Assembly (NCBI GenBank): GCA_963831105.1
Contig: CAWHOS010000002.1
Coordinates: 1 to 64,000, forward strand
Length of the DNA stretch: 64,000 nucleotides
Reading direction: 5' to 3'
Source of the DNA: DATFQI01 sp963831105
Lineage (GTDB): Bacteria; Actinomycetota; Thermoleophilia; Solirubrobacterales; Solirubrobacteraceae
This document shows, one piece after another, positions 18,665 through 27,666 of this stretch (positions within the stretch are counted from its first letter, which is position 1; every line of letters starts with the position of its first letter). Under the pieces are notes generated by a model, which had not been told where the DNA came from, did not search any database, and saw only the letters and a program-made list of their open reading frames with translations. The translations under genes were made by a program, and so were the position numbers.

Positions 18665-18895
18665 GCCTTTGGTCTACCTCCGACAGACACCCGCGAGGCT
18701 GTCCGGCCTGCGGTCTCGTTCACCGCACGGCCCCGGTCGGGAGCAATGCACGGCTTTCTGTACGGCGCACCTTCTCAGAACGGTGGGGGCGAGGTCAACC
18801 GTTTGCTCACATACCGGACACATTGCCGCTAAAGCTGCGCTATCGGGCGCAGGGCCCTGCCCCAAAGACTGTCCGCTCGCGTCTAGGGTGGCTGC

Positions 18896-20014
18896 GTGAC
18901 GGCGGTCGTCCATGTGCTCGCCACCCGCCCAGACGCGGTCACGCTCGCGCCGGTGGTCGCGGCGCTCGAGCGAGAAGGCGCGCTGCGCCAGTACCTCGTG
19001 CATACCGGGCAGCACAGCGGCGCGGCGATGGTCGACGACGTGCTCGCCGACGTCGGGCTCCCGGCGCCCGACGTGCAGCTCGGTGCGGGGGCGGGCAGCC
19101 ACGCCGCGCAGTCGGCGCGGGCGATGGAGGCCGTCGAGCCGGCGCTCGCCGAGCTGCGCCCCGCGGCGGTCGTGATCACCGGAGCGTCGAACTCCGCGGT
19201 CGGGGTGGCGATCACCGCGGCCGGGATGGGCGTCCCGGTCGCGCGGCTGGAGGCCGGCCTGCGCGAGCACGACTGGACGGTGCCCGAGGAGGTCAACCGC
19301 GTCCTGCTCGACGCGACCGCGGACACGCTGTTCGCGAGCTCGTCGCAGGCCATCGCGAACCTGCGCGCGGAGCGGATCGGCGACGGCCGGGTGCATCTCG
19401 TGGGCAGCACGGCGGTCGACAGCCTGCGCCTGGTGCAGGACGGTGCGCGGCGGCGCGAGACGTGGCGCCGGTTCGGGCTCGCGCGCGGGCACTACGCGCT
19501 CGTCACGCTGCACCGGCCGGCCAACGTGGACGACGACGAGCAGCTCGCCCGGATCGTCGAGGGCCTCGCCCAGCTCGCCCGGCGGGTGCCGGTCGTGTTC
19601 GCGATCCACCCGCGCACGCGCGAGCGCCTGTCGGCGATGGGCGACGAGGAGCGCCTGCGGCTGGCCGGGGTGCGCTGCACGCCGCCGCTGCGCTACGCGG
19701 ACTTCGTGTCGCTCGAGCTCGGCGCGGGGGCGGTCGTGACCGACTCGGGCACGGTGCAGGAGGAGACGTCGGCGCTCGGCGTGCGCTGCTTCACGCTGCG
19801 CGCCTCGACCGAGCGGACGGCGACGCTCGTGCACGGCACCAACACGCTGCTGGGCGACGACCCGCGCGAGCTCGCCGACGTGCGGCTGCAACCGGTCGAC
19901 GCGATCCCGCGCCAGCTACCGCACTGGGACGGCCGCAGCGGCGCCCGCGTCGCGGCGCTGCTGGTCGAGCGCTACGCCGAGCGCAGCGCGACGGCCGGGC
20001 CGTCGAGCGGGTGA
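18896..20014 (+). CDS. wecB: UDP-N-acetylglucosamine 2-epimerase (non-hydrolysing)
   Basis: 372 residues. It has VVHVLATRPDAVTLAPVVAAL, VHTGQHSGAAMVDDVLADVGLP, a conserved RLEAGLREHDWTVPEEVNRVLLD segment, LVTLHRPANVDDDEQL, FAIHPRTRERL and the UDP-binding TDSGTVQEETSALGVRCFTLR-type loop. It interconverts UDP-GlcNAc and UDP-ManNAc, supplying ManNAc-derived units for surface polysaccharide. In family members the ThrGlu/SerGlu residues of the EE motif contact UDP. The GTG start lies 6 bases after a TAGGGT-like box, so a leaderless or near-leaderless transcript is possible. Its 3' end overlaps the converging regulator gene by 43 bases. It is separated from the main polysaccharide operon only by regulatory genes. 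Confidence 0.87.
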   Translation: MTAVVHVLATRPDAVTLAPVVAALEREGALRQYLVHTGQHSGAAMVDDVLADVGLPAPDVQLGAGAGSHAAQSARAMEAVEPALAELRPAAVVITGASNSAVGVAITAAGMGVPVARLEAGLREHDWTVPEEVNRVLLDATADTLFASSSQAIANLRAERIGDGRVHLVGSTAVDSLRLVQDGARRRETWRRFGLARGHYALVTLHRPANVDDDEQLARIVEGLAQLARRVPVVFAIHPRTRERLSAMGDEERLRLAGVRCTPPLRYADFVSLELGAGAVVTDSGTVQEETSALGVRCFTLRASTERTATLVHGTNTLLGDDPRELADVRLQPVDAIPRQLPHWDGRSGARVAALLVERYAERSATAGPSSG

Positions 20015-20586
20015 ACCTCGCCCTGCAGGATCTCCGGGCCCGCGAGCGCGCGCATGATCGCTTGGAGCCGCGCGTCGACTGCATGACGCGGCAGCGCGAG
20101 CGCCTCGGCCACGCGCTCGACCGGCATGCCCTGGGCGACGAGCCGCATCACGTCCCGCTCGAGCGGGTCGAGCGGCGGCGCCTCGTGGCGGCCGCTCGCC
20201 TGGTGCGGCGTGTTGACGACGGTGCCGTGCACGACCTCCCGCAGGACGGTGGCGAACGCCGCGGCCTTCAGCCGGCGTGAGAGGACGGCGTCGGCGCCGG
20301 CCGCGAACGCGGCGTCGAGCGCCGGGCGGTCCATACCGGTCGAAAGAAGGACGATCGCGGCGTCTCCGCGCTCGCTTCGGGCCTCCCGCAGCCGGGCCAA
20401 GACGTTCGCCCGCTGACAGAGCTCGTCCACGACCACGACGTCCGGGAGGTGGGTGCGCAGGGCCTCGCGACAGGGCCCGCGACCGTCCACGACGTCGGCC
20501 ACCTGGAACCCGACCGCGCCGCGCAGCGCGACCCGGAGGGATCTCACTACCGCGGGGCGGTCCGCTATCAGCAGGAGCGACTTCAT
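19972..20586 (-). CDS. Divergent LuxR-type response regulator (degenerate)
   Basis: 204 residues. The receiver begins SLLLIADRPAVVRSLRVAL and keeps the phosphoacceptor in PDVVVVDELC. The usual acidic pair is reduced to a single Asp, and the conserved Lys is Arg (GADAVLSRR). The C-terminal domain (LDPLERDVMRLVAQGMPVERVAEALALPRHAVDARLQAIMRAL) still aligns with LuxR helix-turn-helix domains but lacks the usual T..V..H recognition pattern. It is clearly related to the operon regulator at 15938-16567. It may bind DNA differently or act as a modulator. Start ATG 20586. Confidence 0.75.
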   Translation of the reverse strand: MKSLLLIADRPAVVRSLRVALRGAVGFQVADVVDGRGPCREALRTHLPDVVVVDELCQRANVLARLREARSERGDAAIVLLSTGMDRPALDAAFAAGADAVLSRRLKAAAFATVLREVVHGTVVNTPHQASGRHEAPPLDPLERDVMRLVAQGMPVERVAEALALPRHAVDARLQAIMRALAGPEILQGEVHPLDGPAVALRSA

Positions 20587-20724
20587 CGTTCGACGATCTG
20601 TCACCTCCACCCTCGACCAATGGGACGTGCCGTTGCAAGGGTGAGATATCCGCCCCCGTTCGTCTGGCGAAACGCGTACTATCGCTCCGCTTGTTCGAGG
20701 CACCGAGTTCAAGGAGGGACCCAA

Positions 20725-21411
20725 GTGCCAGGAGATCAGATGGAGCACGAGTCCGACGAGGAGACCATCCGCATCGTCATCGCCGACGGTGATCCGCTCG
20801 TGCGGCGGACACTGCGCGAGGCGCTGCGCGACGAGGGGATGACCGTCGTCGCCGAGGCGACGAGCGCGACGGAGACCGTCGAGCTCACGACGTTCTACCG
20901 CCCGGACGTCGTCGTGCTCGACGAGCAGCTGCCCGAGGGCGGCGGCCTGGAGGCGACGCGCCGGATCCACGAGACGACGCCCGACGTCCGCGTCGTGCTG
21001 ATGTCGGCGGCGCCGGACGACACGCTCGGCCTGCGCTCGCTGCGCAGCGGCGCCAGCGGCTACCTGTCGAAGGACTTCGAGCCGGACGTGCTGCCGCGCG
21101 TCCTGCGCGGCGTCGCGTTCGGCGAGGCCGCGATCTCGCGGCGGCTGGCGATGCTGCTCGTCGAGGCCGACCGCCGCTCGCCGCGCGCGGGCGCCGGCCT
21201 GCGCCCCGTCCGCAGCCCGCTCACCGACCGCGAGTGGGAGGTGCTGGACCTGCTCGCGTCCGGCGCGCGCACGGAGGAGATCGCGCAGACGCTCGTGCTC
21301 TCCACCGAGACGGTGCGCTCGCACCTGAAGAACCTGTACCGCAAGCTCGAGGTCCGGTCGCGCCAGGAGGCCACGGAGGCCGCCAAGCGTCTGCGGGAAC
21401 TCGCGGTCTGA
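20725..21411 (+). CDS. NarL-type response regulator (paralogue of the one at 17123)
   Basis: 228 residues from a GTG placed seven bases after AAGGAGG. The receiver has IRIVIADGDPLVRRTLREAL, phosphoacceptor PDVVVLDEQLPEGGG and Lys in GYLSKDF. The LuxR domain is SPLTDREWEVLDLLASGARTEEIAQTLVLSTETVRSHLKNLYRKLEVRSRQEA. It shares with the 17123 paralogue the segment GLRP-V-SPLT-REWEV and the YLSK/FLSK-F-ML-PQ/R-LRG-A arrangement. It is divergent from the degenerate regulator at 19972-20586 across 138 bases, repeating the arrangement of the other pair. Confidence 0.87.
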   Translation: MPGDQMEHESDEETIRIVIADGDPLVRRTLREALRDEGMTVVAEATSATETVELTTFYRPDVVVLDEQLPEGGGLEATRRIHETTPDVRVVLMSAAPDDTLGLRSLRSGASGYLSKDFEPDVLPRVLRGVAFGEAAISRRLAMLLVEADRRSPRAGAGLRPVRSPLTDREWEVLDLLASGARTEEIAQTLVLSTETVRSHLKNLYRKLEVRSRQEATEAAKRLRELAV

Positions 21412-21428
21412 CCGCGAGCCGCCGGCGG

Positions 21429-21791
21429 ATGATGGATGGAGTCGGCATCGACCTGCTGGAGATCGAGCGCCTCGAGCGGGCGCTCGAGCGCCGGCCGCGG
21501 CTCGCCGAGCGCCTGTTCACCGAGGGCGAGCGCGCGTACGCGCAGTCTCGCGCCCGGCCCGTCATGCATCTTGCCGCGCGCTTCTGCGCCAAGGAGGCGG
21601 TCGCGAAGGCGCTCAGCCTGCGCGAGTGGAGCTGGCGCGACATCGAGGTCGTGGGCGGCGGCGACGCGCCGCCGGAGGTCCGGCTGGCCGGCACGGCCGC
21701 GGCGCGTGCGGGCGAGCTCGGCGCGGCCGTCGCGGTCTCGCTGACCCACACGCGCGGCATGGCCGGCGCGGTCGCGGTGCTGAATCGATGA
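21429..21791 (+). CDS. acpS: Holo-[acyl-carrier-protein] synthase
   Basis: 120 residues, normal size. GVGIDLLEIERLERAL carries the Mg-binding Asp, FCAKEAVAKALSL the second conserved acidic/Lys motif, and VSLTHTRGMAGAVAVL ends the protein. It transfers phosphopantetheine from CoA to acyl carrier protein. Two adjacent ATG codons (21429 and 21432) can serve as start. Its stop overlaps the NAD(P)HX repair gene start by four bases, a pairing widespread in bacteria. Confidence 0.92.
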   Translation: MMDGVGIDLLEIERLERALERRPRLAERLFTEGERAYAQSRARPVMHLAARFCAKEAVAKALSLREWSWRDIEVVGGGDAPPEVRLAGTAAARAGELGAAVAVSLTHTRGMAGAVAVLNR

Positions 21792-23302
21792 GCCTCCCGC
21801 GCTGGCTGGACCCGCTGCTCGACGCGGAGCAGATGCGCGAGACCGACAGCTGGGCGATCGAGACGCGCGGCATCCCGTCGCTGGACCTGATGGAGCGCGC
21901 GGGGGAGGGGCTCGCCGACGTGGTCACGCGGCACGCGCCCGCCGGCCGCGTCGCCGTGGTCTGCGGCAAGGGCAACAACGGCGGCGACGGGCTGGTCGCC
22001 GCGCGGCTGCTGCGCCAGGCCGGCCGGCAGGTCGACGTCCTGCTCGTGTGGCCGGGCGAGTGGCTGCAGGGCGACGCCAAGACGATGCTCGAGCGGCTCC
22101 CCGGCGACAAGCCGTCGGAGTTCGACGCCACGCACCTGAAGGGCGCCAACGTGATCGTGGACGCGGTGCTGGGCACCGGCTTCGAGGGCGCGCCGCGCAA
22201 GCCGGTCGACAAGGTGATCGCGGCGATCAACGCCGCCAAGGCGCGCGTCGTCGCCGCCGACGTCCCGAGCGGCGTCAACGCCTCCAACGGCGAGGTCGAG
22301 GGCGACGCGGTGTTCGCGATGGCGACCGCCACCTTCCACCGCGGCAAGCCCGGGCTGTGGATCGCGCCCGGCAAGGCGCACTCCGGGATCGTCGAGGTGG
22401 TCGACATCGGGATCCCGCGCGGCGCCCCGGCCAAGGCCGAGGCCGGCGTGATCAACGGCGGCGTCCTGCGCGAGATGCCGCGGCGCGGGTCCGAGTCCAC
22501 GAAGTTCTCCTCGGGCAACGTCTTCATCCTCGGCGGCGCCAGCGGCCTGACCGGCGCGCCCTCGATGGCCGCGCTGGCCGCGATGCGCGCCGGCGCCGGG
22601 TACGTCACCGTCGGCGCCCCGGCCGGACTCGAGCTGTCGTTCACCGTGCGCCTGCTCGAGGCGATGATGGTCGGCCTGCCAGAGACCGACGGCGCGCTCA
22701 GCCCCGAGGCGGTCGGGCCGGCGCTGAAGGCGATCGGCCGCGCCGACGCCGTCGTGCTCGGGCCCGGGAATGTCGAAGGCCAAGGGCGCGCGCGGGTTCG
22801 CGCTGGAGATGTTCGAGCGCGTCGACGTGCCGCTCGTGATCGACGCGGACGGACTCAACGCGCTCGACGGCGTCTTCCCGGAGGACCTCCCGTCGCGACC
22901 GTGGCCGACCGTGCTGACCCCGCACGCGGGCGAGCTCGGCCGCCTGCTCGGGGTCAAGTCCGCGGAGATCGGCGAGCACCGGCTCGCGATGGCCCGCGAG
23001 GCGGCGGCGAAGGCCAAGGCGTTCGTGGTCCTCAAGGGCGACGACACGCTGGTCGTCTCGCCCAGCGGCCGCGTGGCGATCTCGCGCGGCGGAGCACCGG
23101 CGCTCGCCACCGCCGGCACCGGCGACGTGCTCGCGGGCGTGATCGGAGCGATGCTCGGCAAGGGCCTCCCACCCGCCCACGCGGCCTGCGCCGGCGTCTA
23201 CGCGCACGTCCGCGCGGGCCAGATCGCCGCGGGCCGCACGGCGCGGACGGCGTCATCGCCTCGGACGTCATCCAGGCGCTCCCGGCGGCCCTGAGCGCCT
23301 AG
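21788..23302 (+). CDS. nnr: Bifunctional NAD(P)H-hydrate epimerase/dehydratase (two frameshifts)
   Basis: Repairs hydrated NAD(P)H. The N-terminal YjeF epimerase domain shows LDAEQMRETDSWAIE, VVCGKGNNGGDGLVAARLL, VDAVLGTGFEG and VAADVPSGVNASNGEV. The C-terminal ADP-dependent dehydratase domain shows SSGNVFILGGASGLTGAPSMAALAAMRAGAGYVTV, VLTPHAGELGRLLG, VVLKGDDTLV and the ATP-site GTGDVLAGVIGAMLGKG. One extra base near 22,770 and another shift near 23,235 break the frame. The pieces (LGPG then MSKAKGARGFALEMF; and the end DGVIASDVIQALPAALSA) join naturally to about 500 residues, so sequence error is likely. Confidence 0.87.
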   Translation: MSLPRWLDPLLDAEQMRETDSWAIETRGIPSLDLMERAGEGLADVVTRHAPAGRVAVVCGKGNNGGDGLVAARLLRQAGRQVDVLLVWPGEWLQGDAKTMLERLPGDKPSEFDATHLKGANVIVDAVLGTGFEGAPRKPVDKVIAAINAAKARVVAADVPSGVNASNGEVEGDAVFAMATATFHRGKPGLWIAPGKAHSGIVEVVDIGIPRGAPAKAEAGVINGGVLREMPRRGSESTKFSSGNVFILGGASGLTGAPSMAALAAMRAGAGYVTVGAPAGLELSFTVRLLEAMMVGLPETDGALSPEAVGPALKAIGRADAVVLGPGNVEGQGRARVRAGDVRARRRAARDRRGRTQRARRRLPGGPPVATVADRADPARGRARPPARGQVRGDRRAPARDGPRGGGEGQGVRGPQGRRHAGRLAQRPRGDLARRSTGARHRRHRRRARGRDRSDARQGPPTRPRGLRRRLRARPRGPDRRGPHGADGVIASDVIQALPAALSA

Positions 23303-23330
23303 CCGCCCGAGCTCGCGCGCCTGCCGGGCT

Positions 23331-23515
23331 CGAACTGCGGCTGGGTAGGGGGTGGGAGTGCCGCCCGCACGCCTGCTTCGTGCGCGAGCGGTCAGTTCTT
23401 CAGGCTCAGCCTGAACAATCGACCGCTCCGCGGGTCTGTGCGAGGCTCACGATCCAGTCGCGCTGGGCAGGGCTGGGCCTCCCTCGCCTCCCTACCCAGC
23501 CGCCGTTGACGTTCG
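23331..23515. repeat. Inverted-repeat element, copy A
   Basis: Left arm begins CGAAC and contains GCTGGGTAGGG (23340-23350). The right arm, read in reverse, also begins CGAAC and contains the same GCTGGGTAGGGAGG. Between them sit nested palindromes: GAGCGGTC (23386-23393) with GACCGCTC (23421-23428), and TTCAGGCT (23399-23406) with AGCCTGAA (23408-23415). The right arm supplies the stop codon of the leftward CDP-glucose dehydratase gene. A second copy with the same arms but a different centre is at 51281-51430. Confidence 0.65.
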
Positions 23516-24572
23516 CGGCGCTACGGGCGGCCCGAAGGCGCGCAGCTGCTCCAGCGTCACCGCCCGCGCGTCGGCGCCCTCGAACACCACCCGCCGGTAC
23601 CACGCCGCGGTCTGCGGCGACCCCGCGCTCGAGCGCCCAGCGCTCGCGCCAGCCCGAGCGCCTCGGCGGCGAGCGTCGGATCGAGGCCGAGCCGGGCCGC
23701 CTCGACCGGGCCGTCGCGCTGCTCGGGCGCCGTCGACCGTCGAGCCCGCCGAGCGCGGCGCGCGAAGCGCTCGACGAGCCACCCGACCGGGCGCTGCTCG
23801 TGCTCCAGCGGCGGCGCGAAGTTCCAGGCCCGCGCGTAGTCCGCCGACCCGGCCAGGCGCTCGGCGAGCAGCAGGTAGCCGCACAGCGGGTTGAGGACGT
23901 GCTGCCACGGGCGGACCGCGGCCGGGTCGCGGACGACGAGCGGCCGGCCCGCCTCGCGCGGCGCGGACGGCGTCGGGGAGGATGCGGTCCTCGGCCCAGT
24001 CGCCGCCGCCGATCACGTTGCCGGCGCGGGCCGTCGCGACCCGCAGGCCGTAGGAGTCGCGGTACGCCGCCGCGACCAGCTCGGCCGCGGCCTTGGACGC
24101 GGAGTAGGGGTCCTTGCCGCCGAGCGGGTCGCCCTCGCGCGAAGCGGCGGCCGCTGTCGGGGTCGGCGTAGACCTTGTCGGTGGTGACGACGACCACGGC
24201 GGCCTCCGGCGCGCGCCGGCGGACGGCCTCGAGCACGTGCGCGGTGCCGAGCGCGTTGACCGCGAAGGCGTCGACCGGCTCGCGCCACGCGCGGCGCACG
24301 AGCGGCTGCGCGGCGAGGTGGAGCACGACGTCCGGGCGGGCGGCCTCGACGGCCGCCCCGACGGCGGCCGGTCGCGCGCACGTCGCCGCGCAGGTCCTCG
24401 AGGCCAGCTCGGCGACGCGCGCGAGCTCGAACAGGGCCGGGTCGGTGGGCGGCGGGTCGCCGAAGCCGGTCACCGTCGCGCCGAGCTCGCGCAGCCACAG
24501 CGCGAGCCAGCCGCCCTTGAAGCCGGTGTGCCCGGTCACGAGCACCCGCCGGCCGGCCCAGAAGTCCGTCAT
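23492..24572 (-). CDS. rfbG: CDP-glucose 4,6-dehydratase (several frameshifts)
   Basis: Start MTDFWAGRRVLVTGHTGFKGGWLALWLRELGATVTGF is diagnostic of RfbG, followed by VVLHLAAQPLVRRAWREPVDAFAVNALGTAHVLEAVRR and VVVTTDKVYA. The rest is spread over other frames: KAAAELVAAAYRDSYGL-like, IGGGDWAEDRILPDAVRAA, and the C-terminal AWYRRVVFEGADARAVTLEQLRAFGPP. At least three frameshifts, about 24,370, 24,140 and 23,960. It converts CDP-glucose to CDP-4-keto-6-deoxyglucose for 3,6-dideoxyhexose or related surface sugars. No rfbF or rfbH partner lies nearby. The stop codon lies inside the right arm of repeat copy A. Function clear; intactness uncertain. Confidence 0.8.
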
Positions 24573-24616
24573 CTCCGCGGAGCTTATGCGCCGCGCGAGC
24601 CCGTAAGCTGCGCGCC

Positions 24617-25084
24617 GTGGCGCTGACCGTCAGGGACATCATGGAGACCGACGTACCTGAGGTCTATGCGGCGGACCCGGTCGAGTCGGTGCTCAAGGTG
24701 CTGCGCGCGCACGAGCTCCCGGGGGTCCCGGTGATCAACGAGGGCGGCCGCTGCGTCGGGATCATCACGGAGGCCGACCTCGTGCTCTCCGACGAGAACG
24801 AGGACCTGCACCTGCCGCACTACTTCCAGCTCTTCGGCGGCGTCGTGTTCCTCGAGTCGATGTCGCACTTCGAGGAGCGCCTGCGCAAGGCGTTCGCCTC
24901 GACGGCGGCGGACATGATGACCCCGGACCCCGTCACGATCGAGCCTTCGGCGAGCGTCGAGGAGGCCGCGAGGCTGATCGCGCGCAAGCGCCACAACCGC
25001 CTGCCCGTCGTCGAGCACGGGCGCCTCGTGGGCGTGGTCACCCGCGTCGACGTGCTCGAAGCCCTGACCAACGACTCCGAGTAG
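24617..25084 (+). CDS. CBS-domain protein
   Basis: 155 residues holding two CBS motifs: residues 1-55 (TVRDIMETDVPEVYAADPVESVLKVL, GVPVINEGGRCVGIITEADLVL) and 95-150 (AADMMTPDPVTIEPSASVEEAARLIARKRHNRLPVVEHGRLVGVVTRVDVLEAL). Such tandem pairs bind adenosine nucleotides and act as energy sensors. A 30-residue helical insert (YFQLFGGVVFLESMSHFEERLRKAF) lies between the motifs, as in many bacterial stand-alone CBS proteins. GTG start. It sits six bases before the alanine racemase gene and may be co-transcribed with it. Confidence 0.88.
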   Translation: MALTVRDIMETDVPEVYAADPVESVLKVLRAHELPGVPVINEGGRCVGIITEADLVLSDENEDLHLPHYFQLFGGVVFLESMSHFEERLRKAFASTAADMMTPDPVTIEPSASVEEAARLIARKRHNRLPVVEHGRLVGVVTRVDVLEALTNDSE

Positions 25085-25090
25085 GTCCGA

Positions 25091-26204
25091 GTGTTGCGCG
25101 CGCTGGCCCGCGTCAACCTGGCCGCGATCGAGCGCAACTGCGCCCGGCTCGCGTCCGCCGCGGCGCCCGCCGCCCTGTGCGCGGTCGTCAAGGCCGACGG
25201 CTACGGCCACGGCGCGCTCCCGGCCGCGCGCGCCGCCCAGGCCGGCGGGGCGGCGTGGCTCGCCGTCGCCACGGCGGCCGAGGCGGCCGAGCTGCGCGCC
25301 GGCGGGGTGGAGGGGCCGCTGCTCGTGCTCGGCGCGCTGTCGCCGGAGGAGCTCGACGTGGCCCTGCTGGCGGGCGCCGACGTGGCGTGCTGGCGCGAGG
25401 CGGCGGCGCAGGCGATCGCGCGCCGCGCCGAGGAGCTCGGGCTGCGGGCCGGGCGTGCACGTGAAGCTCGACACCGGCATGGGCCGGCTCGGCACGCGCG
25501 ACGGCGACGAGGCGACCCGCACGGCCGGCGCCGTGGCCGCGGCCCCCGGCCTGCGGCTCGCCGGGATCTTCACCCACTTCGCGACCGCCGACGAGGACGA
25601 CCCGGGCTTCCTGCGCGAGCAGCTCGCCGTCTTCACCGCGTGGGCGGACGAGCAGCGCGGGCGCCATCCGGACGTGATCGTGCACGCCGCCAACTCCGCC
25701 GCCACGCTCGCCGAGCCCGCCGCGCGGCTGGACATGGTCCGCTGCGGCGTGGCCATCTACGGGCTCGACCCGTTCCAGTCCGATCCGGCCGAGCAGGGGC
25801 TGGAGCCGGCGCTCGAGCTGCGCTCCTACCTCGCCGAGGTCAAGCCGTGCGCGAAGGGGGAGAGCGCGGGCTACGGCCGCCGCTTCGTGGCGGAGCGCGA
25901 CACGTGGCTCGGCACGATCCCGATCGGCTACGGCGACGGCTACCGGCGCGGCCTGACCAACAACGCCGAGGTGCTCGTGGACGGCCGCCGCGCGCCGGTG
26001 GTCGGCGCGGTCTCGATGGACAACATCACGGTCGACCTCGGCCCCGAGCCGCGGGCGGAGCCCGGCGCCCCGGTGACCCTGATCGGCGAAGGGCTGCGCG
26101 CCGAGGAGCTGGCCGAGCGGCTGGCCACGATCAACTACGAGATCACCTGCGGGATCACGCGCCGGGTGCCGCGCGAGCACCACCGCGACGGGGAGCCGGC
26201 GTGA
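25091..26204 (+). CDS. alr: Alanine racemase (one frameshift)
   Basis: Makes D-alanine for peptidoglycan. The PLP-binding lysine is in AVVKADGYGHGAL. The second half contains VKLDTGMGRLGTR, GIFTHFATADE, VHAANSAATL, RCGVAIYGLDP, ESAGYGRRF, IPIGYGDGYRRG and AVSMDNITVD; the catalytic tyrosine is expected in the AGYGR motif region. A frameshift near 25,450 separates ARRAEELGLRAG from VHVKLDTG; correcting it gives about 370 residues, the usual length. A GTG start at 25091 is used. The 3' end lies just before the CCA-adding enzyme. Confidence 0.87.
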
Positions 26205-26235
26205 GCGCGCGGCGGAGCGCTCCCCGGGAGCGGGC

Positions 26236-27666
26236 ATGAGCGTCGCGCTGGACGTGGCGCGCGCCGCGCTCGCGGGCGAGCCGGCGTGGCTCGTCGGCGG
26301 GGCCGTCCGCGACCGCCTGCTCGGGCGCGACACCGACGACGTCGACCTCGCGCTCGAGGGCGACCCGCGCGGCGCGGCGCGGCGGATCGCGAAGGCCTCC
26401 GGCGGGGCCTCGTTCCAGCTCTCGCACGAGTTCGGCGGCTGGCGAGCGGTCGGGCCGGGCCACGCCTGGCACGTCGACGTGCTCCCGCTGCGCGACGGCG
26501 ACCTGCGCGCGGACCTGGCCGCGCGCGACTTCACCGTCAACGCGATGGCCGAGCCGCTCGCCGGCGGCGAGGTCGTCGACCCGCACGGCGGCGCGGCCGA
26601 CCTCGCGGCCCGGCGGCTGCGGATGGTCTCCGAGGACGCCCTGCGCGACGACCCGCTGCGCACGCTGCGCGCCGTGCGCTTCGCGGTAGAGCTCGGCCTC
26701 GAGATCGAGCCCGCCACCGGCGCCGCGGTGCGCGAGCACGCCCCCGCGATCGACGCCGTGTCGCCCGAGCGCGTGTTCGCCGAGCTCAAGCGCGTCGTCG
26801 CCGCCCCGCGCGTGCGCGACGGCCTGGCGCTGATGCAGGAGACCGGCCTGCTGGCGGCCGTGCTGCCCGAGCTCGAGGCGCTGCGCGGCGTCGAGCAGAG
26901 CGCGTACCACCACGCCGACGTGCTCGGCCACACGCTCGAGGTGCTCGACGCCGTCGTGGCGATGGAGGCCGACCCGGAGGCCGTCGGCCTCGGCGGCGAG
27001 CTCGCCGCGCCGGTCGCGGCGCTGCTCGCCGAGCCGCTGGCCAACGAGCTGACCCGCGGCACCGGCCAGCGCTTCGCCGCCCTGCTGCACGACGCCGCCA
27101 AGCCCCAGACCCGCCGCGAGCTTCCCGGCGGGCGCGTCACGTTCGTCGGCCACGACAGCGAGGGGGCCGGGCTCGCCCGCGACGTGCTGCGGCGCCTGCG
27201 CGCGTCGGACCGGCTGGCGGGCTACGTCGCCGCGCTCACCCGCCACCACCTCGCCCTCGGCTTCCTCGTCCACGAGCGGCCGCTCTCGCGGCGCGAGATC
27301 TGGCGCTACCTCGCCGCCACCGAGCCGTACTCGGCCGACGTGACGCTGCTGACCGTCGCCGACCGGCTCGCCACCCGCGGCCGCAAGGCCGAGCCCGCGA
27401 TCGCCGCGCACCTGGAGCTGGCGCGCGAGGTGCTCGAGCACGCCTTCGCGCTGCGCGAGGCCGGCCCGCAAGCGGCGCTCGTCCCGGGCGACGAGCTCGC
27501 CGCCGAGCTCGGCATCCGCCCCGGCCCGCGGCTGGGCGAGCTGCTGCGCGCCCTCGCGGAGGACCGCTATGCCGGCGAGATCGGCACGCGCGAGGAGGCC
27601 GTCGCGCGGGCCCGCGAGCTGCTGGCCGCCCAGCCCGCCGGCGGCGGCGAGCCGCGGGGCGGCTAG
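26236..27666 (+). CDS. cca: tRNA nucleotidyltransferase / poly(A) polymerase family with HD domain
   Basis: 476 residues, intact. The class II nucleotidyltransferase head LVGGAVRDRLLGRDTDDVDLAL carries the metal-binding DxD. RDFTVNAMAEPL, LRDDPLRTLRAVRFAVELGLEI and ERVFAELKRV follow. The HD domain has the metal motif in AALLHDAAKPQTR and VGHDSEGAGLARDVLRRLR. It would add or repair the 3'-CCA of tRNA, or polyadenylate RNA; the family cannot be split safely by eye. The last codons overlap the converging M28 peptidase gene (shared TAG/CTA). Confidence 0.9.
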   Translation: MSVALDVARAALAGEPAWLVGGAVRDRLLGRDTDDVDLALEGDPRGAARRIAKASGGASFQLSHEFGGWRAVGPGHAWHVDVLPLRDGDLRADLAARDFTVNAMAEPLAGGEVVDPHGGAADLAARRLRMVSEDALRDDPLRTLRAVRFAVELGLEIEPATGAAVREHAPAIDAVSPERVFAELKRVVAAPRVRDGLALMQETGLLAAVLPELEALRGVEQSAYHHADVLGHTLEVLDAVVAMEADPEAVGLGGELAAPVAALLAEPLANELTRGTGQRFAALLHDAAKPQTRRELPGGRVTFVGHDSEGAGLARDVLRRLRASDRLAGYVAALTRHHLALGFLVHERPLSRREIWRYLAATEPYSADVTLLTVADRLATRGRKAEPAIAAHLELAREVLEHAFALREAGPQAALVPGDELAAELGIRPGPRLGELLRALAEDRYAGEIGTREEAVARARELLAAQPAGGGEPRGG

